Counted from the first letter of the stretch, positions 35,287-44,163 are shown. The stretch is 64,000 nucleotides of DNA from Leptospira kobayashii (GCF_003114835.2 NZ_AP025028.1:434001-498000), one strand, 5' to 3'. Numbers and translations are program-made. The notes: generated by a model not told the origin, from the letters alone.

Positions 35287-37210
35287 TTTCGATAATAACA
35301 TATGTTACATCATCTTTCAGTTCTTTGTCGGAGTATTTTGTAATTTCTTCCTGTACTACTTCGGCGACACTTTGAATGTCTTTCGATTTTGTTTTTTTGA
35401 GGAGTCGGAGCAGATTGGCCTCTCCGAACAATTTTCCGTCCGCTCTCGCTTCGGTGACCCCATCCGTATAAAAAAAGTATCTGTCTCCTTTTGTAATCGT
35501 TTGAGTCCAATTTTGGAATTGGAACGATTCTCTCCAACCGAGTATGGAGCCTTTGAGATTTAGAAAACTGAATTTGGAATCGTCTCCGTTGTAGATCAAC
35601 GGATTCGGATGCCCTGCGGAAGATATGATGACTTGATTCTTCTTTGTATCAAATAACGCACATGAGGCGGTAATGAAATATTTGCTGACTAAAAAAACCA
35701 GAGCTTGGTTCATTTTGAGAAGGACCTTCGCCGGGTTTTGGGTTTCTTTGACGATTTCCCTGAATTGGACTTTTACCATAGAAGATACAAGTGCCGCAGG
35801 AACTCCATGGCCTGCCACATCGGCAATCAGAAACAATAACTGATGTTCGTCGACTTCCACCCAATCGTACAAATCCCCTCCTACCTGTTCCATCGGAAGG
35901 TAAGTGGCGAATAAATTCAAACCCTTGATGGAAGGAGAATCTTTCGGCAATAAGTGGCCTTGCAGTTGCGAAGCAAAAAACAAATCCTGTTCCAGGCTGT
36001 TATTTTTTTTGCGCAATTCCTCCGTGCGGATTTGAACTCTTGCTTCCAGATCTTTGGTAAGCAAGGAAAGTTCCTTTTCATTTTTCGCATTTCTAAATGA
36101 AATCGTTACCGCGGAAAGGATCATCAAAACCAAAAATCCGTATTGGCTCAGATAGATATTTTTGCCCGTAGTGATATCTATTGTTATGTCCGTAACTCCA
36201 CCGATGCATAGGAATAAAAAGCCGATACCAAGGATGCTTGCTTCCTTTTTCTTTTGTTTTGCTGCGCGAATAACTCCCGTTATAACAAAAGCCACTAAAA
36301 ATAGAAGGGAAAATTCCCAAATCCTGAGACAAATGATCCTGGTCGAGTATTCGATATTGAAAACTTGAATTAAGGCAAGGATCACAACAAGACCGATCAC
36401 AGCTATCTCTTTGTTACGTAAAGGATCTCTGAAAATAGAATAACTGAACAGAAGTAATGCGGCAGGAAGTAGAGTTTGAAAAACAAAAAAGATCCGGATC
36501 AAAGTGTTGAACTCCAATCCTGAGAAATTATGAGTTACATTTAAAAGGGGAAGTCTCCATAAAACAAAACACATACTGGAGCAGAGCAGATATAAATTCG
36601 CTTTAGGTTGTCTTCGAAGCAGAATGGAAAATATCTGATAAGCACCGATCCCGAAAAATAACATAATTATGCAGAAATCCCTTCCATCCTCTTTGAGGAT
36701 ATGGGAGTATAACATATCCAAATTTCCGATTTCAGGAATTGTGCGGAACAATCCTCCCGGAAAAGTTTGGTTCTGGTAATAGATTTCCACTTCCAATGTA
36801 TTGAGTTCCCCTTTCTTAAGAAGGGAGTCGGGGAGATAGTAGAGTCTCTTCAAATACCAGTTAGGTGAGTATTTTTCCCCGGGGGGAAAACTTCCCGTTT
36901 TTCCGATCAATGTTCCATTTAGATATATTTTATCCGCTTCCTGAACACGGTTTAGATAAATCCCTTGTGCAAGAATCGTTTCGGTTTTTGGGAAAAAAAA
37001 TGTGAAGTGATACTTACCGTGAGTGGGCGGTTTGAAACCTTGCGAGGCAAGGCTTTTCCCTACTTGAATCGGGACAGGGTCTTGTCCGTGCGCTGCGAAT
37101 GTCCAACCATCCGGAGCGGATGTGATTTCCTCCGGATTTATTTCCAAAGGATTAGCATCTACCGCCATGATAAAACCAATGAAAATTGTTAGAATGGCAA
37201 TACGAAACAT
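35279..37210 (-). CDS. SpoIIE-type PP2C phosphatase with 7TM-DISM sensor
   Basis: 643 residues. N-terminal signal/anchor, DISMED2-like domain with NRVQEADKIYLNGTLIGKTG, seven membrane segments (about 180-390), a coiled coil, then a SpoIIE/PP2C domain with metal ligands in QVGGDLYDW, IADVAGHGVPAAL and FYTDGVTEA. It should dephosphorylate an anti-sigma-antagonist or similar partner in response to an external signal. ATG 37210 gives a clean signal sequence; the frame is open further upstream to 37291. Confidence 0.85.
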   Translation of the reverse strand: MFRIAILTIFIGFIMAVDANPLEINPEEITSAPDGWTFAAHGQDPVPIQVGKSLASQGFKPPTHGKYHFTFFFPKTETILAQGIYLNRVQEADKIYLNGTLIGKTGSFPPGEKYSPNWYLKRLYYLPDSLLKKGELNTLEVEIYYQNQTFPGGLFRTIPEIGNLDMLYSHILKEDGRDFCIIMLFFGIGAYQIFSILLRRQPKANLYLLCSSMCFVLWRLPLLNVTHNFSGLEFNTLIRIFFVFQTLLPAALLLFSYSIFRDPLRNKEIAVIGLVVILALIQVFNIEYSTRIICLRIWEFSLLFLVAFVITGVIRAAKQKKKEASILGIGFLFLCIGGVTDITIDITTGKNIYLSQYGFLVLMILSAVTISFRNAKNEKELSLLTKDLEARVQIRTEELRKKNNSLEQDLFFASQLQGHLLPKDSPSIKGLNLFATYLPMEQVGGDLYDWVEVDEHQLLFLIADVAGHGVPAALVSSMVKVQFREIVKETQNPAKVLLKMNQALVFLVSKYFITASCALFDTKKNQVIISSAGHPNPLIYNGDDSKFSFLNLKGSILGWRESFQFQNWTQTITKGDRYFFYTDGVTEARADGKLFGEANLLRLLKKTKSKDIQSVAEVVQEEITKYSDKELKDDVTYVIIEII

Positions 37211-37436
37211 AAGGTCACTTTGTTCCAAGATGCTATTCCAATTTTGGAAAATAGCAAGACCAAATTCGCAAACTTTTTCCAAAGACCGCAAAACATTGTC
37301 GAGTGGATATTGTACAAAAGGTTGGGTTATTTGCGTAGATTTACTTAAAATCGCAGTCTTTTTGCTACGACCGGATTTTAATTCGAATTGATCTTCTCAA
37401 TTTACTGAGAACTTATAGTAAATAAGCGTATCTACT

Positions 37437-39401
37437 ATGTCCTTTGTCTCCTTTACCAAAAAAACTTTTAAATCTCTGTTTGAGTTGGATGAAGATAGGA
37501 AAAAATATGCAAAAGATTATTTAGACGACTTACACAGGCAGGCGAGACTTTTGCACCTTCCCGGCTCCTTTATCGGAGTCTTTGTTTGGTTGGGTTTTGC
37601 TTTTGATACGGATAAAAAATTACATCCTGAATTTCCCGAATTGTTCTATTTTAGAATCGGACTCTCTCTTATCTGTCTGTTTTTTTTAATGCTCTACTTC
37701 GTTGACAAATATTTTAAAATCAGAGCGAGGGGAAAAGGACTTGGCTGGGCATATTTTCTATTCCTTTATCTTTTGAATGCGACTGCGTTTCTTACAGGAA
37801 GGATTGCTGATGATCCGACTTATGTTTCCGGGCTTCAGATTGCTGTCATGTCGCTTGTCTTTATGCCTTTTCAAAGACGAACAATCGTTCTATTTTATAT
37901 CGGATCCATTTTTTGTTTTTTAACTTCGGTATTGATTTTTCATCCTAATCTTTCCACCGATTCCGCTTCCTACTCGATGCAAAACCTTGCGATCAGTTAT
38001 CTTGTAGGTTTTTTCAGCGGATTTATCATCGAAAGATTTCGTTTCACCACTTTCATAAGCCGTCATAGGATTTTGGAAAAAAACAAAGAGATATCTTTGT
38101 CTATGGCCCAGATTCAGGATTTGAAAACAAAACAGGACGGAGATTATTTTCTTACTACTCTTCTGTTCAATCCTTTGGTCGGTAAAGAAGTGGAAAGCGG
38201 ATTTGTTAAGATTGATTATACGATCCGCCAACACAAAAAGTTTTCCTTCCGTGAAAAGGAATACGAGTTAGGCGGTGATTATGTTAGCGTATATAATTTG
38301 ATCCTCCAAGGGAAAAAATACAAGGCGTTTGTCAATGGAGACGCCATGGGTAAATCCATTCAGGGAGCGGGGGGCGCCATCGTACTCGGTGCGGTTTACA
38401 ATTCCATCATCATTCGTTCCAAAATGGATCCGAATTCTTCCAATCGTAGCCCCGAACGTTGGTTAAAGGATTGTTTTACCGATTTGCAAAAAGTATTCGA
38501 AACTTTTGACGGAGGGATGCTTGTATCCGCTATTTTCGGATTATTGGAAGAAACTTCAGGTACATTGTATTATATCAATTTGGAACATCCCTGGATGATT
38601 TTATTCCGTGACGGCAAAGCAGGGTTTGTAGAAAATGAGCATCATTTTTATAAGTTAGGTGTTACCGGAATTCCTTCTCAGATTGCCATCAGTGTTTTTA
38701 AGCTGAAACAAGGTGATAAGATATTTTGCGGTTCCGACGGAAAAGACGATATCGTCATAGAAGAATCTTCCGGTGGAAAAAGAATCATCAACGAAGACGA
38801 AACTCAATTCTTACAAAGACTGGAAGAAGCAAACGGAAATCTTTATGAGATGGAATCCCGGTTGAAATCCTACGGTTCTTTTTCCGATGATTTCAGTTTG
38901 ATTTCATTGGAGTATACCGGAGAAAATCATTTTAAACCGAGTAAAAATTATTTTGAAGCAAAAGATGCAATGCTTGCTCATGATTTTGAAAAAGCTTTGG
39001 ATCTATTGAGTGAAAGTTTCAATCCCGTGGTCGCTTCTCCGAAAGAATTGAAACTTTTGGCAAGATTGTACGAGAAAAAGGAAAATTTACTTCAAGCTTT
39101 GGAATACGCCGGTATGGTTTTGGAAATAGATCCGTCGGACACTGCTTGGCTGCTTCATACTTCTTTATTATTCAAAAGAGTATTTGCTCAAACGAAATTC
39201 ATGACTTATCTGGGCGAGGCCCAGGAATTGAGCGAGAGAGTCCGTTTGCGCGATCCCGAAAATGTTAAAAACCTCATCCACCTAGCGGATATTTATCGAT
39301 TGCAGGGAGACAAAGAAAGAGCAAATTATCTTTTGAGTAAAGTGGGTGCTGAAGAGGAAAATCATCCCATTTTGAAAAGACTGGTAAATAAAATTAGTTA
39401 A
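37437..39401 (+). CDS. Membrane SpoIIE-like phosphatase with C-terminal TPR repeats
   Basis: 654 residues. Five or six N-terminal membrane segments (about 40-205), a linker, then a PP2C-like SpoIIE domain (about 245-490) in which the metal motifs are changed but acidic residues remain (YELGGDYVSV, VNGDAMGKSIQG, CGSDGKDDI). TPR-like repeats form the C-terminus (about 510-650; LARLYEKKENLLQALEYAGM). It probably controls a partner-switching pathway. It is convergent with the bufferin operon and overlaps it by 4 bp. Confidence 0.8.
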   Translation: MSFVSFTKKTFKSLFELDEDRKKYAKDYLDDLHRQARLLHLPGSFIGVFVWLGFAFDTDKKLHPEFPELFYFRIGLSLICLFFLMLYFVDKYFKIRARGKGLGWAYFLFLYLLNATAFLTGRIADDPTYVSGLQIAVMSLVFMPFQRRTIVLFYIGSIFCFLTSVLIFHPNLSTDSASYSMQNLAISYLVGFFSGFIIERFRFTTFISRHRILEKNKEISLSMAQIQDLKTKQDGDYFLTTLLFNPLVGKEVESGFVKIDYTIRQHKKFSFREKEYELGGDYVSVYNLILQGKKYKAFVNGDAMGKSIQGAGGAIVLGAVYNSIIIRSKMDPNSSNRSPERWLKDCFTDLQKVFETFDGGMLVSAIFGLLEETSGTLYYINLEHPWMILFRDGKAGFVENEHHFYKLGVTGIPSQIAISVFKLKQGDKIFCGSDGKDDIVIEESSGGKRIINEDETQFLQRLEEANGNLYEMESRLKSYGSFSDDFSLISLEYTGENHFKPSKNYFEAKDAMLAHDFEKALDLLSESFNPVVASPKELKLLARLYEKKENLLQALEYAGMVLEIDPSDTAWLLHTSLLFKRVFAQTKFMTYLGEAQELSERVRLRDPENVKNLIHLADIYRLQGDKERANYLLSKVGAEEENHPILKRLVNKIS

Positions 39402-40174
39402 CCGGTATTCTCGGTTTGTAAGATAATATTTGTTACTATTCCAGACGCTGATATTTTTCCAAATAGGACGGATATGATCTCTGGATCCAAATAAAAAAGA
39501 GCAGCCGTTTTTTCCAAAGAAACTCCGATTCGATCGCCTTTTAGCAGTAAATCGATAAAGAAATATTCCATTGGTTTCAGACTAAGAATGTACATATCCG
39601 AATTCTGCTTATAGAGTAGCAAAAATTCCTGATTATCAATTTTGGATAAATCAGGGGATTGAGTTGATTTTCTGTTTTTCCAAATCGGATAAATCGAAAA
39701 TTGATTTTGGATTAGCTTTATACTTTTGCCAAATACCAAGATTGAATTTTCCAAATCGGTTTGATTTTGAATTTTCGCAAAGTCGAAACTCAGATGTTCT
39801 GCTTTATGAAAACTATCAATAAATTTCAGTTCGAATTCCGCCAAATTTTTCAAATAAGGTAATTCTGGATAAATTTCCATCAAACAATCCGGAAAATTTT
39901 CCCCGTAGTCGGAAAGATTATAAGACTTATGAAAGGTTTCTTTTATGAATTTTTCTGCCGCGAAATCAAACAATTCATCACCTAACGCATAATTTATTGC
40001 TTCGAAATTATCCGCCAATACTTCCTTCATCCTGTAAAAGTATGCATTTTTATAAACGGAAATCGCTTCTTCCGGAGCTAAGTTGTTACATGCGATAATT
40101 TGGTTTTGAAAAGGGGTATCCTTGTTATACAAAATACTTTCAGAATACAGATTTTGAAGTTTTTTCAGTTTCAT
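39398..40174 (-). CDS. bufC: DUF2063 partner protein of the bufferin maturation enzyme (BufC/HvfC-like)
   Basis: 258 residues, no signal peptide. The N-terminal domain matches DUF2063: SVYKNAYFYRMKEVLADNF, then FAAEKFIKETFHKSYNLSDY, GENFPDCL and LPYLKNLAEFELKF. DUF2063 proteins bind the precursor leader and assist the DUF692 iron enzyme in modifying cysteines of RiPP metallophores. It is the last gene of the precursor-enzyme-partner operon and overlaps the enzyme gene by 35 bp. The C-terminal half (about 150-258) is more divergent but has the usual winged-helix-like length. Confidence 0.85.
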   Translation of the reverse strand: MKLKKLQNLYSESILYNKDTPFQNQIIACNNLAPEEAISVYKNAYFYRMKEVLADNFEAINYALGDELFDFAAEKFIKETFHKSYNLSDYGENFPDCLMEIYPELPYLKNLAEFELKFIDSFHKAEHLSFDFAKIQNQTDLENSILVFGKSIKLIQNQFSIYPIWKNRKSTQSPDLSKIDNQEFLLLYKQNSDMYILSLKPMEYFFIDLLLKGDRIGVSLEKTAALFYLDPEIISVLFGKISASGIVTNIILQTENTG

Positions 40175-41000
40175 TTTTATATCGCTTGTTCATAATTTCT
40201 CGAGCTTTGTTTAGTTCCTCTTCCAGCCGATGAAATTCGGGAACATCCTCATCCCATTCAATCATAATGGGGATATTTTCAGGAATATATGCTAAGGATG
40301 CTTCAAATAAATTCCACACTTCCCGATGCACTGGTTCTGCATGTGTATCGAATAGAAAATTTCCCATATCTGTAAAACCCGCCAGATGAATCTGTGATAT
40401 ACTTTCCTTAGGAATGTGTTCTATGAAAGCCATCGGATCAAAATGAAAGTTCTTGGCATTCACATAGATATTATTGATGTCTAGAAGCAATGAACATCCG
40501 GTTCTTCGTACCAATTGACTTAAGAATTCCCATTCGTTCATCGAAGAAGATTTATAGTTAAAGTATGCGGAAATATTTTCCACCGCTATCTGTCTTTGAA
40601 GTTCATTCTGTACATAGTCTATATGATTTGTTATTACCTCCAGGCATTCTTCGTTATAAGGTACGGGAACCAGTTCATGCAATCTAGTTTTGTTTTGGAC
40701 ATTCCAAGCCAAATGATCTGAGACCAAGAATGGTTCCACTCTATCGATCAGCTGTTTTAAATCTCTCAGGTAATTCGAATCAATTCCTGTTGCACTTCCC
40801 AAAGAAATACCGACTCCGTGACATGCGACAGGATAGTCTTTACGGATGAATTCCAGTACGGACATAGGTCTTCCTTCTGTGCTCATATAATTTTCACTGA
40901 TCACTTCAAACCAATCTATGCCCGTATCCGGGTTTTCCAATAAGTAAGGATAATGTTCTCGTCTGAGACCAACACCGTATATGGAAGTAAGACGTTCCAC
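40140..41000 (-). CDS. bufB: DUF692/MNIO multinuclear iron oxidase, bufferin maturation (BufB/HvfB-like)
   Basis: 286 residues from the GTG at 41000. All landmark motifs of the DUF692 family are present: GVGLRREHYPYLL, WFEVISENYM, HGVGISLGS, SDHLAW, PVPYNEECLEVI, VENISAYF, LLDINNIYVNAKNFHFD, IHLAGFTD, DTHAEPVHREVW and MIEWDEDVPE. The His/Asp/Glu residues in them hold two or three irons. Family members oxidise cysteine in precursor peptides to oxazolone/thioamide or thiooxazole groups. The frame stays open to 41201 over the precursor gene, but homology begins at about 40985, and GTG 41000 is 5 nt after the precursor stop, fitting translational coupling. Confidence 0.92.
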   Translation of the reverse strand: MERLTSIYGVGLRREHYPYLLENPDTGIDWFEVISENYMSTEGRPMSVLEFIRKDYPVACHGVGISLGSATGIDSNYLRDLKQLIDRVEPFLVSDHLAWNVQNKTRLHELVPVPYNEECLEVITNHIDYVQNELQRQIAVENISAYFNYKSSSMNEWEFLSQLVRRTGCSLLLDINNIYVNAKNFHFDPMAFIEHIPKESISQIHLAGFTDMGNFLFDTHAEPVHREVWNLFEASLAYIPENIPIMIEWDEDVPEFHRLEEELNKAREIMNKRYKNETEKTSKSVF

Positions 41001-41005
41001 CGATC

Positions 41006-41260
41006 TTAAGATTTTACGAACTTTCCGCCTTTCGATGCGCAATCTTTTTCGGAAGTCCCTTTCCAGCCTTGTCCTTTGCATGAATTTTTTCCTGCACAAG
41101 AATGTCCTTTTCCTCCACAATCTCCCTGACCTTTGCAGGCATTGATTCCGTGACATTCCCCTTCCGCTTTTTCCGCAACTTGTGTTTTTGCACTCATGCA
41201 AGATGTGAAAGTAAGTCCGGCTAAGGCTGCGCCAATAAGGATTCCTGATTTGTAATTCAT
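41006..41260 (-). CDS. bufA: Bufferin-type (BufA2-like) RiPP metallophore precursor
   Basis: 84 residues. An N-terminal signal (about 1-20) ends in LTFTSC, which can be read as a spirochaetal lipobox. The mature part has six more Cys in Gly/Lys-rich repeats: ECHGINACKGQGDCGGKGHS, then CAGKNSCKGQGW, and a last DCASKGG. This is the pattern of periplasmic bufferins, copper-binding peptides in which a DUF692 enzyme converts core cysteines. AGGAG lies 5-6 nt before the ATG. It is the first gene of the operon; a candidate ECF promoter is 30 nt upstream. The enzyme gene starts 5 nt after its stop. Copper as ligand is inferred from the family. Confidence 0.88.
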   Translation of the reverse strand: MNYKSGILIGAALAGLTFTSCMSAKTQVAEKAEGECHGINACKGQGDCGGKGHSCAGKNSCKGQGWKGTSEKDCASKGGKFVKS

Positions 41261-41291
41261 AATAAACTCCTGAATTTGATTTGTATCTTCT

Positions 41292-41316
41292 TTCGTTTGA
41301 AAAATCTAAAAGTTAC
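41292..41316 (-). promoter_or_regulatory. Candidate ECF (SigF/NrsF-type) promoter of the bufferin operon
   Basis: On the minus strand GTAAC (41316-41312) and CGAA (41295-41292) are separated by 16 bp. From memory this resembles the Caulobacter SigF motif (GTAACC...CGAA), with spacing within one base. It is about 32 nt upstream of the precursor ATG, and the cognate-type sigma gene diverges from the same region. Confidence 0.5.
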
Positions 41317-41387
41317 ATTCTTAAAAAAAATAATTTGATTTCTATAAATAAATTGAATTATGAACTGAACATTCAGGTGAATAAAGA

Positions 41388-41948
41388 GTGGTGAAACTAT
41401 CCAGGAATAGGATTGCACCGGAAGAATTATCCGGATTGATGCGCTCTTCTCAGGAAGGAGATTCGTCTTCTTACAGGAAACTTCTGGAAGAAACGAGCGA
41501 AATTTTAAGAAGGGCACTCGCTGTGAAAATTTACGATCCGAACGATAGGGAAGATGTTCTTCAGGAAATTCTCATTGCAGTCCATCTTTCCAAACATACT
41601 TTTTTACCCGATAAATCGTTTTTGCCTTGGTTGTCCACTATCGCCAAATATAAGATAATCGATTATATCAGAAAAAAAGAACGTATGAAAAAAAGGGAAA
41701 TTATTCAGTCTAACGAGTATTTACCGGAGAAAGAATACTTTCATTCGGATGATGATACCAAGGAACGTATCGAGGAAATATTGGACAAACTTTCCGAAAA
41801 ACAGAGATTGATCCTTCGTCTTTTGAAGTTGGAGAAAATGTCCGTTGCAGAAACGGCGAAAGTCATGTCTATGTCTAGGTCCGCTGTGAAAACGGCGGCC
41901 CATAGAATTTATAAAATCATCCGTATTCGTCCGGGAGGGAAATTATGA
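41388..41948 (+). CDS. ECF sigma factor (SigF-type, NrsF-controlled)
   Basis: 186 residues. Region 2 (about 35-95) contains DPNDREDVLQEILIAVHLSK and FLPWLSTIAKYKIIDYIRKK; region 4 (about 125-180) has LSEKQRLILRLLKLEKMSVA and MSRSAVKTAAHRI. The GTG at 41388 has AGGTGA 7 nt upstream; a second GTG is adjacent. The next gene, an NrsF-like anti-sigma factor, overlaps by 4 bp (ATGA). Divergence from the bufferin operon and the promoter motif there make that operon the likely regulon. Confidence 0.9.
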   Translation: MVKLSRNRIAPEELSGLMRSSQEGDSSSYRKLLEETSEILRRALAVKIYDPNDREDVLQEILIAVHLSKHTFLPDKSFLPWLSTIAKYKIIDYIRKKERMKKREIIQSNEYLPEKEYFHSDDDTKERIEEILDKLSEKQRLILRLLKLEKMSVAETAKVMSMSRSAVKTAAHRIYKIIRIRPGGKL

Positions 41949-42613
41949 AAACAGTAGAATTAATTGAGATACTTACACAAGATAATAAGAAAGTACATGT
42001 ATTAAAAAGTCCTCTCCTTCGGTTTTTGACTTGGGCATTCTATTCCTTTCTGAGTATATTTGTTATCTTGGTCGCTTCCTTTATGATTCGCGGACAATAT
42101 CATATCCCAAGGTTTTGGGAATCCATTCTGGCTTTGGCTATCGTTTTTGTTTCTTGCGGTTTTGTTTTGTTCAAGAGAAACATTCCAGGAAAACAATCCG
42201 GTTATGATTATCTGTTCCACAATCTAATTCTAGTCAGTTGGTTTGGTTTTTTGATTTTCTCCGTTTCGTTCACGGAGAAAGGTTTACTTGCCGGTCTTTC
42301 CGGGGAATGGAAAAGCCACGGGCCGGGTTGTGCGGAAGTAGTTCTTTTGATGACAATCATTCCTATGATTTTATTGAATTTATACCTAAGGAACGGTTTT
42401 ATAGAGCCTACCTTTTTATTTCAATTTTCCGCTTATGTGTTGCCTTTTACATTGGCTCAAATGGCAATCTCGTTTTTTTGCGCCAATGAAACATCGACTC
42501 ATATACTCACTTGGCATACTCTTGCATCGATTCCGTTTTATAGTTTGATTTTTTTTACGATATTTAAACTGATTCAAACAAAGGTTTTACATTCTTTCCT
42601 ATTAAAAGTTTAA
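41945..42613 (+). CDS. nrsF: NrsF/DUF1109-type membrane anti-sigma factor
   Basis: 222 residues, six predicted membrane segments (about 27-47, 58-77, 92-110, 130-147, 157-178, 190-210). It carries the two family cysteines: Cys129 in HGPGCAEVVLL and Cys179 in FFCANETSTHILTWH. In Caulobacter, equivalent cysteines sense chromate/cadmium-type stress and release SigF. The N-terminal cytoplasmic part (about 1-26) would bind the sigma factor. Start codon and sigma stop overlap as ATGA; the next gene begins 2 bp after its stop. Confidence 0.87.
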   Translation: MKTVELIEILTQDNKKVHVLKSPLLRFLTWAFYSFLSIFVILVASFMIRGQYHIPRFWESILALAIVFVSCGFVLFKRNIPGKQSGYDYLFHNLILVSWFGFLIFSVSFTEKGLLAGLSGEWKSHGPGCAEVVLLMTIIPMILLNLYLRNGFIEPTFLFQFSAYVLPFTLAQMAISFFCANETSTHILTWHTLASIPFYSLIFFTIFKLIQTKVLHSFLLKV

Positions 42614-42615
42614 TT

Positions 42616-43185
42616 ATGAAATTACCCTTTTTTCGAAAATACGACTTTATCATTGTTCCTGGCATCGGGAATTCGGGGGAATCTCATTGGCAATCAAAAT
42701 GGGAAAATTTTTTACCAAACACTTATCGTATTTCCGTCTCCGATTGGGATCGCCCGAATCTTAAGGAATGGCAATTTGCGTTAGGTGAGTTGTTGGGAAG
42801 ATTGCAAAACAATCGCAAAAAAATCATCATTGCCCATAGCCTGGGATGCCTTTTGGTTCATCATTATTTTTTTGAAAACCAAATTCACCAAAACTATGTT
42901 GCTTCCATCCTGCTTGTCGCGCCACCTAATCCGAAATCGCCTGTTTTTCCTTCTCAAGCTGCGGAATTTTCCAAGCTAACAAGAATTAAGTTGGTTCCTC
43001 CTTCTCTGATTCTTGCTAGCGAAAATGATCCATATGCAGAGATTTCTTTTTCCGAACAACTCGCCTCGGACTGGGGGGCTGAATTTAAAAATATTGGAAA
43101 AAAAGGGCATGTCAATTCCGAAAGCAAGTTAGGTTCGTGGTTCGGAGGAATTAAAAACCTAACTTTGTTTTTGTGGAGATTGTAA
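42616..43185 (+). CDS. RBBP9/YdeN-type serine hydrolase
   Basis: 189 residues. Motifs of the small RBBP9/YdeN alpha/beta hydrolases: FIIVPGIGNSGESHWQSKW, WDRPNLKEW, nucleophile AHSLGC (Ser about 75), acid in ASENDPYAEI and His in KKGHVNSESKLG. Substrates of the family are poorly known. It starts 2 bp after nrsF, so it belongs to the sigma/anti-sigma operon. This is an unusual third partner and may be an output of the same stress response. Confidence 0.85.
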   Translation: MKLPFFRKYDFIIVPGIGNSGESHWQSKWENFLPNTYRISVSDWDRPNLKEWQFALGELLGRLQNNRKKIIIAHSLGCLLVHHYFFENQIHQNYVASILLVAPPNPKSPVFPSQAAEFSKLTRIKLVPPSLILASENDPYAEISFSEQLASDWGAEFKNIGKKGHVNSESKLGSWFGGIKNLTLFLWRL

Positions 43186-43228
43186 AAGAGCTATATTTGC
43201 GGTTCGAAATACCCGGTAGGTTTACGAA

Positions 43229-43678
43229 TTATACTACAAACCCGGTGATCCATTCTTTTGCCCGAGCCGGATCGGTGAAAAAATGTTCATTCTCTCTGCT
43301 GAAATTTTCTTCATACTTTTCTATTTTTGTGGCATCTTGATGGACATGAACAGCCGCCAAACATTGAATACCGCGATGGTTTTTCAATTGCAGGTCTTTG
43401 GCTTCCTCGAATAGATCCAAATATCCCACTCTCCAACCGTAGTTTGCCAAAGTTTCGGGAATCACTGATCTGAATCTTTTATGTGCTTCTACGTTTGCTC
43501 CGCTGAAACCGTAGAGATTGACAAAAATCTTAAAAGTTCCGTTCTCTTCGATTTGATTTAGACATTGGTGTAAAGAAGATTCCCAAGCAGCGATGTCTTC
43601 AATATCCATAGCACCGTCCAGATGAGAGATAAGTAATTTCTGTTCGGGAATCCATTTGTTTTCTATAACTTTGTCCAT
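43229..43678 (-). CDS. SpoIIAA/STAS-like protein
   Basis: 149 residues, soluble. The layout (short strand, ISHLDGAMDIEDIAAWESSL, then FKIFVNLYGFSG and later ENEHFFTDPARAKEWI) fits the SpoIIAA-like/Lipid-binding STAS-type fold. It may take part in partner switching with the SpoIIE-type phosphatases encoded nearby, but no phosphorylatable Ser position could be confirmed. Monocistronic by context. Confidence 0.6.
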   Translation of the reverse strand: MDKVIENKWIPEQKLLISHLDGAMDIEDIAAWESSLHQCLNQIEENGTFKIFVNLYGFSGANVEAHKRFRSVIPETLANYGWRVGYLDLFEEAKDLQLKNHRGIQCLAAVHVHQDATKIEKYEENFSRENEHFFTDPARAKEWITGFVV

Positions 43679-43785
43679 AAATATTAAGACCTATCTTTTC
43701 TTTTTCAGAAATTTTAATTATTTTTACCACCGATTTTTGGCAAATCGTACTTGCCATTTCGGCTCGGAAACTATGATTTTATTCC

Positions 43786-44163
43786 ATGTCCTCTTCACCC
43801 AAACAAACTCTCTTTCATCGTTTTTTAGGTTTTTATTTCCGCATACTTTGCATACTTGCAGTCGATTTGGTTGTAACAAACATCAACGGACGGGTATTGA
43901 GTCTTACCAGTCTTTATGAAAAACCGATCGTGACTTTGATAGGTATGGGAGTGATCCTTTTGCTTTTTTGGTTTTTGTTTTCCATCATTGATAAACTGAC
44001 TAAGATCGTTTTGAAGATTACCGTGGAGATGGGAAATCTTTTGGTATTTCGCAAAACGGCCATCTTTCTTATCTTATGCGGGCTGTTATTCGGCATCTAT
44101 GTGCTCTACTATCATACTTGGTTCGGATCTTGGCCTAGCTTTAAACTCAGTTCCTTGATTTGA
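43786..44163 (+). CDS. Small membrane protein of unknown function
   Basis: 125 residues with three hydrophobic segments (about 12-32, 48-68, 92-110). No recognised family motif. It is convergent with the TetR gene ending at 44174. ATG 43786 is used; the local ribosome-binding site is weak. Confidence 0.6.
   Translation: MSSSPKQTLFHRFLGFYFRILCILAVDLVVTNINGRVLSLTSLYEKPIVTLIGMGVILLLFWFLFSIIDKLTKIVLKITVEMGNLLVFRKTAIFLILCGLLFGIYVLYYHTWFGSWPSFKLSSLI

Noticed and set aside
41001..41201. Upstream extension of the DUF692 gene to 41201
   Set aside because: The extra 67 codons overlap the precursor gene in another frame and are Arg/Cys-rich without homology; GTG 41000 fits the family start.
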